NCBI GenBank assembly: GCA_021209875.1
Contig: JAGYVD010000002.1
Location: 1,736,001 to 1,800,000 of the forward strand
Origin: Rosellinia necatrix
Lineage: Eukaryota; Ascomycota; Sordariomycetes; Xylariales; Xylariaceae
Length of the DNA: 64,000 nt
Reading direction: 5' to 3'
Shown: piece by piece, positions 57,430 to 64,000 of the stretch
Position numbering within the stretch: the first letter of the stretch is position 1
Layout of the letters: each line of letters starts with the position of its first letter
Position numbers and translations under genes: made by a program
The notes under the pieces: generated by a model
Databases searched by the model: none
The model's input: only the letters and a program-made list of their open reading frames with translations
Told to the model about the DNA's origin: nothing

Positions 57430-59065
57430 GTATAAGTTATGTGATTAGCTCGTGAGCCTAGTTTATTGAGGAAAATGAGGTTTCGAAAAGGAGTGCGGAG
57501 AAGAGGTTTATTGTTATAATCTTAACCCGCGCGGTAACTAGAAAAGCTAGCTTGATGTTCAAGGGTGACCCCTCTTCTCTTTTCGTTCAATTTTCGTTTG
57601 AAAAGAAAGGAGAGAAATAAAATAATTCTATATTAATCAAAACATAAAGGTAATTAACTAATATTTTGCACTAGTAATGAAAGTACTGGGTCTGGTCAGT
57701 TCAAGGGCTCTGTGCAATATGTAATTTTAGACAGTAGCAGCCGGCCGAAGGATAGTTAATATAACAAGAGGTGAAACTGTTATGAGTAGGTGTATTTATA
57801 GAGATGTCGATTGCCGCTGGGGATAAAATTACATGAAAACCATCTCAGGAGTTATATGCATGCTGTTTATTATCTACTCTTGAGCCATACTTGTTATGTC
57901 TATAGCGACGCCTGAAGAATTAAGGATAGAGTAGTATGGCTTATCACGCTCCCATCGACCAACGACCGTATCGAGGGTTCTGATGCAATAAGGCGGCTGA
58001 TCTACCTCAAGATGGCTAAATTGTCATATGGAGAATGTCCAGAGCGAGGTATAGTCACTAGAAGGTAGCAGCTGGGTCGCAAGTAGATAGCTTAGTGTAG
58101 GGGTAGGGCTTAATATTATTGATTCTTGGGCCTACTATCTAAGGTGGGTGGCCTTTAGCCCTTATATACGCTAATATGCCTCTAGAGCTACACTGTATAG
58201 TAGCTAGTACCTCGCCATGTGCTTTATCTACCTGACATAAATAAAGTTGTGTGTTTATGATAGGAGGATGACGATGTCATGAAACCAAGCCCGATCTGCG
58301 GGCCTCTACCGGACATGGGCCAAAAAGACTACATATATAAGCTAGAATAGCTGGCGACTGCCTGACGGGAGGAACTTTCCTCCCTGTGCAATAACATAAG
58401 TCATTTCTGGAACTACCACCAGTGAGAACTGTGACAGACGAAATAGTGATAAAGATCACTCGGTTTGGTTAACTTTTGTATGATATTTACTAGGTTGTTT
58501 ATAGCGAAGTAAGTGATCTACGAGAAAATATGTTATTGTTGTGTTTCTTTAAGGATTGCTCTGCAGTTATACTCCAAAATGAGGCGTTGATTATAAAAGG
58601 GTGTCTAAGGACAGCACTATTTCCCTAGCCCGCTCTTCCTATTTTTCTACTCTAGTCAAAACATTAACACAGTACCCAAAATATGAGTCTTACGCAGTCC
58701 TCATATATACACCATTATTACGATTCGTACTTGATGAATGTAAGTAGTGGAGACTAATTATTAGTCACTAATTAGTAAATAGATAAAAGGTGGGTGGTGG
58801 TATAGGGGTAAGAGCTCGATTCTATCGATTTCTGAACACCCTCAACCTAATGTAATCCTCTACTCTTTATATACAGCTGTCAGGTTCTAGTTCTACCTTG
58901 TGTAGTATTACTAGTTTCCTTATCCTATGATTATATTCCCAGTGAGCTTCGAGGGTTTGGGGCATGTCAACCCGATTTGGGACTTGTTTTCGTCGCAGCA
59001 TTAAGGGAGGGATATCTTGTTTATATACGCTGATTAGTGGTTCGAGGCTTTAGTTGAGTCAACAT
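57430..59065. other. AT-rich intergenic region
   Basis: There are 1.6 kb with many TA dinucleotides and no open frame of note. It may be old, mutated repeat DNA, but I cannot name an element. A weak D-arm-like stretch near 58790-58815 has no matching T arm. Confidence 0.5.
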
Positions 59066-61036
59066 CTACTTCCTTTTAGGCCGTGCCTTGAAGGATCTTA
59101 GAGGGTCTATCTTCCTACCACCACTACGCTTGCCCTTGCCTTTAGAAAAGCGACCTTTCCTAATCTTGCCATCCGCCTTCTTCATTGCCACAAATCCAAC
59201 ATCATTTGCGGTCAAATTTTTCTTTCCTTCCGGGAGAAGGTAATCAGGTACATCTTTTAGATGAGCTTGGGTGCGGGCAGAGCGAAGCTGCCCATCATGC
59301 CGTAAAGCATGTAATTCTGCTGGATTCTCTTCAAATCGGCGTTGTAGCTTATCGCTCTTTAATAGTTCCTGGCGAATCTCCCGCATTCGAGCTTCCCTCA
59401 CAGAAACCTTAGTAACAGCGCGGAGCGCATCATTGACACGGTAGCGGAAGCCTTCTAACGTCTTCCAATCAAAATGCCAGGGTTTTATTACTTTTCCCCT
59501 GGCAACCTGCTGCTTCTTGATTTTTGAGAGTACCTTCTCGTCATTCGCAGCAGATGGTATACTTGTTGGAATATGTTTGCGGAATTTATCGGATGGGACC
59601 ACCATGGTGAGCGAGGTACCGGTCTGTCCTGCTCGTGCTGTCCTGCCTATACGGTGGGCATAACTACGAGAAGTTGAAGGGCAGTCGAAGTTCACCACAA
59701 TAGCTACATTTCTGAAGTCAATGCCTCTCGACACGCCGTAGTCTTTATCCCGGCGTGAAGATTTCCGTTTCTTTTTGGGTGGTGCAGCTTGGGAGTTCTC
59801 GCCGGCAACCTTTTCGGGCGGATCTTGGGCATTAACGCCAGCGTTTGGCACCGTTCCGTTATCGGCACCAACCGAGTCGGTCTCATCTCCCAGCACTTCC
59901 ATCTCGTCTGACGATATTAATATGTCGAATAAACCTTGGTTGAATTGCTGTACGGTATGTACTCGTGACGCGATGGGAAGTTGAGAATTAAGAACACTAT
60001 GTTTAGCATAGGATGTTAGTAATAATCCGGGTTATGAAATGATAGGGTTGAGGAGTTCGTAGGAGTATTTAATAGGAAACACTAGCTCTCAACAACATCA
60101 CCACAAAAGAAAATCCTCGAAGAAGACTCACGCTGAACGGATGCCGAATTGCTCGAGATATAGTTTCAGCCGATACGATCTGTCGACATCATCTGTGACA
60201 AATATCAAGCACTTGCCCCGGATAAGCTTCAGCTTTAATAAGACATATATTAGCAGGAATTTGTCATCCTCGCCGCACTCAACGACATATTGAGTAATGC
60301 CCTCTCCTTCCGCTTCGGGCTCGTTTAGGTCTAACACAGCAGGATTCTTGCAAAAGCGGTCCTTGAGACGATCTACATCGCTACTTAGAGTGGCGGAAGT
60401 CAAGATAGCCTGCACGCCTTTTGGTATGGAGGCAGCCAGTGTTGCGAGGTCTTCTTCGTAGCCGTACGACAAGATCAGATCTGATTCGTCGATGACGAAC
60501 GTCTTTAGCTGGGAGACCCAAGGGAGAATCTTCAGACTTGAGCATGCGCGCGAGGGGGTCGCCACGACAATGTGGGGCACTGAGGCGAGCATTGACCGAA
60601 CCACCTCGTCAGGAAGCTGCTCAGAGAGTTTGATCGCTCGAACATCCTTTTGGCAGAAGGCGGTAAAGGTCTCGATGGTCCGTAGAACTTGGTCGGCAAG
60701 CTCGCGGGTAGGGACAAGCACCAGGGCTGATGTAGCATTATTCGTAGTTTCTTTGCTCCTGAGTATAGATTCCACAAGTGGGAGCACATAGCACAGCGTT
60801 TTCCCCGAGCCTGTCTTTGCGCGAAGTACCAAGGACCTGCCGTTCAAAATCTGAGGAATGGCCAAGGCTTGCGGCGTCGTTGGTTTATGGAAGCTTTGGC
60901 CTGCGATTGCGGTCAAGATGCGTGAGTCGAGCTCGAAGTCGGTGAAAGCAGCATCTCGGGGTGACGGCCTCGCATCAGTGTCTGGCAGGGCTATGGGGGG
61001 TTTGTCCTCTTGCAAGTCGTCGATTTTGCGCTTCAT
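59066..61036 (-). CDS. DBP9: ATP-dependent RNA helicase DBP9
   Basis: DBP9 is a nucleolar DEAD-box helicase needed for 60S ribosomal subunit and 27S pre-rRNA processing. Exons 61036-60132 and 59996-59066 encode 611 aa; the start is the ATG opening MKRKIDDLQEDKPP. Motifs in order: Q motif around FTDFELDSRIL ... PTTPQALAIP, motif I AKTGSGKT, Ia PTRELA, motif II VIDESDLILSYGYEED, motif III SAT, and across the 135-bp intron motif VI HRIGRTARAGQTG. The SYGYEEDL run after motif II and the acidic/lysine insert before RDKDYGVSRGIDF are characteristic of DBP9. The C-terminus is very basic (KGRFSKGKGKRSGGRK). Motif II reads DESD in place of DEAD, a mild change that keeps the catalytic Asp-Glu. Confidence 0.94.
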
Positions 61037-62404
61037 CTTGTCAATAGGCGTGGAATTTGCGAAATACAATTATGGAGAAAACGTGGCGTAAAGCAGCCAA
61101 TAAAGGAAATACGGAGATCCCGACACGCCAGGCAACGATCTGTGAGAGGCTGTGGTCTCGTGTGAAATAGATGGGGGACTGAGAAAGTATGTCGATGTGA
61201 GAGTAATGAGTCGCAAATAATCCAACCCTCTCGACGATGTAGATAACTTGCGCCCGAAAATAAAGTTGCCGTATCTTATCGCAGATTATCGAAGTGGGCG
61301 GACGAAAGCAAGCCACATACACTCGAGTCACTGTGGCTCCAGCCTCTTATCCTAAGCACCTAAGCTCCTAAGCTCCTACCTAAGACACCTAGGGGGTGTA
61401 GGGGTAGGTGGGTCGGTACATACGGCATGTATAGGTTACATACATGTAGTTAACTAGCGCTAACAATACCTCGGTAACTTATGTATCCATCCCTACACCT
61501 GGAACTTAAACATTACAATAGCACAGGCTAAGACATTGTATCCTCTTCGATCTGGTTTATTCACAAGCCCAGTGTTCCAGGAGCAAAATAAGAGGCGGTG
61601 TAGTGTAAAGCATGCCCCTTTTCGTTAGATGTTGAACTCTTGACAGTTCCTCGATAGCTCCATTGCCATCGAGCTCCGGCTAAGTAAGTACCCACAGCAT
61701 GTCGGCTGCCAGTGGATACAGATAGACGGATCTGGATGGGTAACGGTATTGTGGGTAACTAGATATAACTAGTGTAGTGCATATCCTGGTGTGAACAGTG
61801 TGTATTCGAGTCGTAGGCGGCCTCTCTCCCCAACAATGCATCCAGCTGCTGTCTCTACACCACCACCACGAAGACTAACTGGATTGAATTCTACTTAGCT
61901 CATAATTTCGAATCACCTAACCAACCTAAGTTAGGTACGGCCTCTTCTTCCGTGACGAACAGAAGACAATGAGCTGAAGCTGCCAAGAAATCTCCATCAC
62001 GTTATGTTTCGCTCGGTGGGCTCAAGAACTCGGCATCACCTTCTCAACCTGTAGGTCCTCGTGGTAGATAAACTTGGATAAATGAGCACTCAAAGTGAGG
62101 ACTGATGATATATTGAGACGCGAAGCCATAAGTAGGTAGTTACAAAATACCTGACTCAACTTTGAGAGTGCATGATGATTTAAGTGGCTGAACTAACAAA
62201 AAAAAAAAAAAAAAGCACAAAATAGGTAAGTAGGTAGGTTGGTAAAGAGCTGCCTAATCCATCGACGTGGTTGAAAGCCCTCCATTCTTCGGAAGGAACC
62301 AAAGACACACCTCTATATATGTGTATATCTATATATCTAGTTTTCCATGAGTATCAAGTTCTAATCGAAGTTACCACTGGGTTCTGCAACACGATCGCGA
62401 CACA
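61037..62404. promoter_or_regulatory. Divergent intergenic region between DBP9 and FAD monooxygenase
   Basis: There are 1.37 kb between two outward-facing starts (61036 minus, 62405 plus), so promoters of both genes lie here. It contains repeated CCTAAG/CTCCTA motifs near 61352-61385, a poly-A run near 62198-62214 and a TAGGTAGG run near 62225-62240. No gene is supported inside it. Confidence 0.55.
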
Positions 62405-63946
62405 ATGAAGATTGCAATCGTCGGCGCCGGTATCTCAGGTCTCTCCCAATATCTTTGGTTGCGAAAGGTTGGGCTACTAGATGACCACTCCGTAACTATA
62501 TACGAAGCTCGAGGAGCCCAAGAGGGCCGATATGGCAAATCTACAGCTGCCGTGAACCTTGAAACACTCAACGCATCTGTCATCGGGGCCAGTATCGGAC
62601 TCAGTAGGTAGTCTTTGGCCTCGAATCACGCTGTTTGGCCAGCCCTTCCCTTCTGTCTGCTTCTGCGGCGACCTCTAACGCCCGCATTATTGAGCAGGCC
62701 CGACCGGATTGCATGTCCTTCAACGCCTAGACCAGGACTTGTACGATGAGATTCTGAGGACCGGGCACACAATTCGAACCTGGCGCATGTCAAACGCTCG
62801 AGGGTGGGTCCTAGCGAACCCGTCAACAAGCGAAGAGGGTGTGCAGTCAATCATGATCGGTAGAGAGGCTTGCTGCCAGCTCCTCAAAAGCAAGGTCCCT
62901 GACGAGGCTGTCGTGAGGCGTAAGATAGTTGATGTGAAGCTCGCCGAGGGCGCCAACAGGCCAGCCCTGGTCTTCCAAGATATGACAACGGAGGAGTTCG
63001 ATCTTGTGATTGGGTGCGATGGCATTTGGTCAGGTACTCGACGAGCTATGTTTGGTGCCCAAGGCCGTGATCAATACGAGTTTTCGCCTCAGTACGAGGG
63101 ACTCGTAGGCGTTGGGGGGTTCGTTCCAAGCTCCAAGATCGAAGGCACCCCAGGCGGCCAGATGAATGTAGTTTTCGGTGCAAACGGATTCTTTGGCTAT
63201 GGGTATACCTCAGGGGCTGGTGATTTGGCGACCTGGTGGTCAACGTATAGCCTGAACAAATGTCCCGATGATTGGCGAACGATAGATAAAGAGCACGTAA
63301 AAGAGGAACTCCAGGTCAGTGCGCTAGTATTCATCATGCCCCTTCCCACCTAGAGGTGAATTGGAAGCACGAGCGGCGGAATTGACAACTCCGCCCTCTA
63401 CCTCTTCATACGGAACATTGACGCAATCGCTGACCCGGGGGGTTTTTTTTTTTTAAACAGAAACGACACCTGGGATGGCAAAATCCGGCGATCCAGAATA
63501 TCGTCCGAGATGTCGAGGTAGATTCGCTATATCCGACGTTCATCACTCCCTTGCTGCCGACGTGGCAGAAGGGCGGTTGTGTGCTCGTGGGCGACGCAGC
63601 GCATGCTCTACAACCATCGTCAGCCCAAGGCGCCAGCATGGCACTAGAAGACTGTGAAGCTCTCGCCCTCCTCCTCCGTCATTATTGCCAGGAAACCCCA
63701 GAGACCGCGGCAGCCAACGCGACCAAGAAGTATTCCGATCTCCGCCGCCCTCGCTTAGACATGGTATTCAAGAAAGCTCAGCAGCTTGCTGGGATGAAGC
63801 AAGACATGGGTGTTGTCCAAGAGATGCTGATGTACCTCTTCATTTGGCTCTTCTCACGCCTGAAGGTCATGGAAGCGTATGAGCGCAAGTTGACTGCGTA
63901 CGATGTCCCGACAGAAGTGCGGAAGGCAATCGGCGAGGGTGCCTAA
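62405..63946 (+). CDS. FAD-dependent monooxygenase (salicylate hydroxylase-like)
   Basis: Group A flavin monooxygenases hydroxylate aromatic or related substrates with FAD and NAD(P)H. Exons 62405-62603, 62698-63314 and 63461-63946 encode 433 aa. The dinucleotide-binding GxGxxG is IAIVGAGISGLS at residues 3-14; the splice over intron 1 reads GASIGLSPTGLHVLQRL, the usual GPNGxxxL block; the middle motif is FDLVIGCDGIWSGTRR (DG motif); and the FAD-ribityl GD motif is CVLVGDAAHALQPSSAQGASMALEDCEAL in exon 3. The second intron (146 bp) has a long T tract before its acceptor. All three motifs are intact. The substrate is unknown, and no pathway partner is adjacent within the window. The gene ends 54 bases before the window edge. 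Confidence 0.9.
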
Positions 63947-64000
63947 CCGAAATACTAGCCAGAAATACTACCTAGGTAGCCAGCATACAGAGTAGTCTAC

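Noticed and set aside
58790..58860. tRNA D-arm-like sequence
   Set aside because: There is no T arm (GGTTCGA) at the right distance and no acceptor pairing.

Overview
The window is nuclear DNA of a filamentous ascomycete (Pezizomycotina, probably a Sordariomycete; the class is an inference). The evidence is genes cut by short GT..AG introns of about 48-220 bp with CTAAC-like branch sites, intergenic gaps of 0.3-4.6 kb, and fungal-specific families: an LDB19 arrestin, a Lag1 ceramide synthase, a HeLo protein and a DUF6923 adhesin. I support 15 protein-coding genes, one decayed P450 gene and three tandem tRNA-like pol III units. Exon borders were derived by eye from reading frame, splice consensus and family conservation.

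Layout. 3.4-5.1 kb: an intact microsomal P450 (+). 8.4-10.7 kb: a bacterial-type Fe-S L-serine dehydratase with a mitochondrial-like presequence (+). 15.3-17.1 kb: an ART1/LDB19-like alpha-arrestin with an alanine-rich insert (+). 18.2-26.6 kb: one giant secreted protein of about 2,766 aa (-), made of a signal peptide, a Cys-containing head, about 2,330 residues of Ser/Thr repeats and a DUF6923-like C-terminal domain. 28.1-29.4 kb: an NDUFAF6-like complex I assembly factor (-). 30.0-33.7 kb: the RAD5 helicase/ubiquitin ligase (+). 34.4-35.8 kb: ceramide synthase (+). 36.8-38.6 kb: an MFS transporter (-) with four 22-bp tandem repeats in its promoter. 39.3-44.8 kb: a 1,761-aa protein kinase/ankyrin protein (-). 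45.3-47.1 kb: a HeLo-domain pseudokinase (+), head to head with the kinase gene. 47.4-48.5 kb: pyrroline-5-carboxylate reductase (-). 49.1-50.2 kb: a SAM methyltransferase (-). 50.8-51.6 kb: three tandem tRNA-derived units (-). 53.0-54.5 kb: an unrecognised acidic protein (-). 55.5-57.4 kb: a P450 pseudogene in AT-rich sequence. 59.1-61.0 kb: the DBP9 ribosome-biogenesis helicase (-). 62.4-63.9 kb: an FAD monooxygenase (+).

How the genes relate. Most are unrelated housekeeping or accessory genes, and no biosynthetic cluster is evident. The one pair that looks like a working unit is the kinase/ankyrin gene with the HeLo-pseudokinase gene. They diverge from a 523-bp shared promoter. One has every catalytic kinase residue plus a large ankyrin sensor-like tail. 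The other joins a cell-death HeLo domain to a kinase fold that has lost its catalytic residues. That layout recalls the RIPK/MLKL logic of necroptosis and is my best candidate for an undescribed system. The coupling itself is inference.
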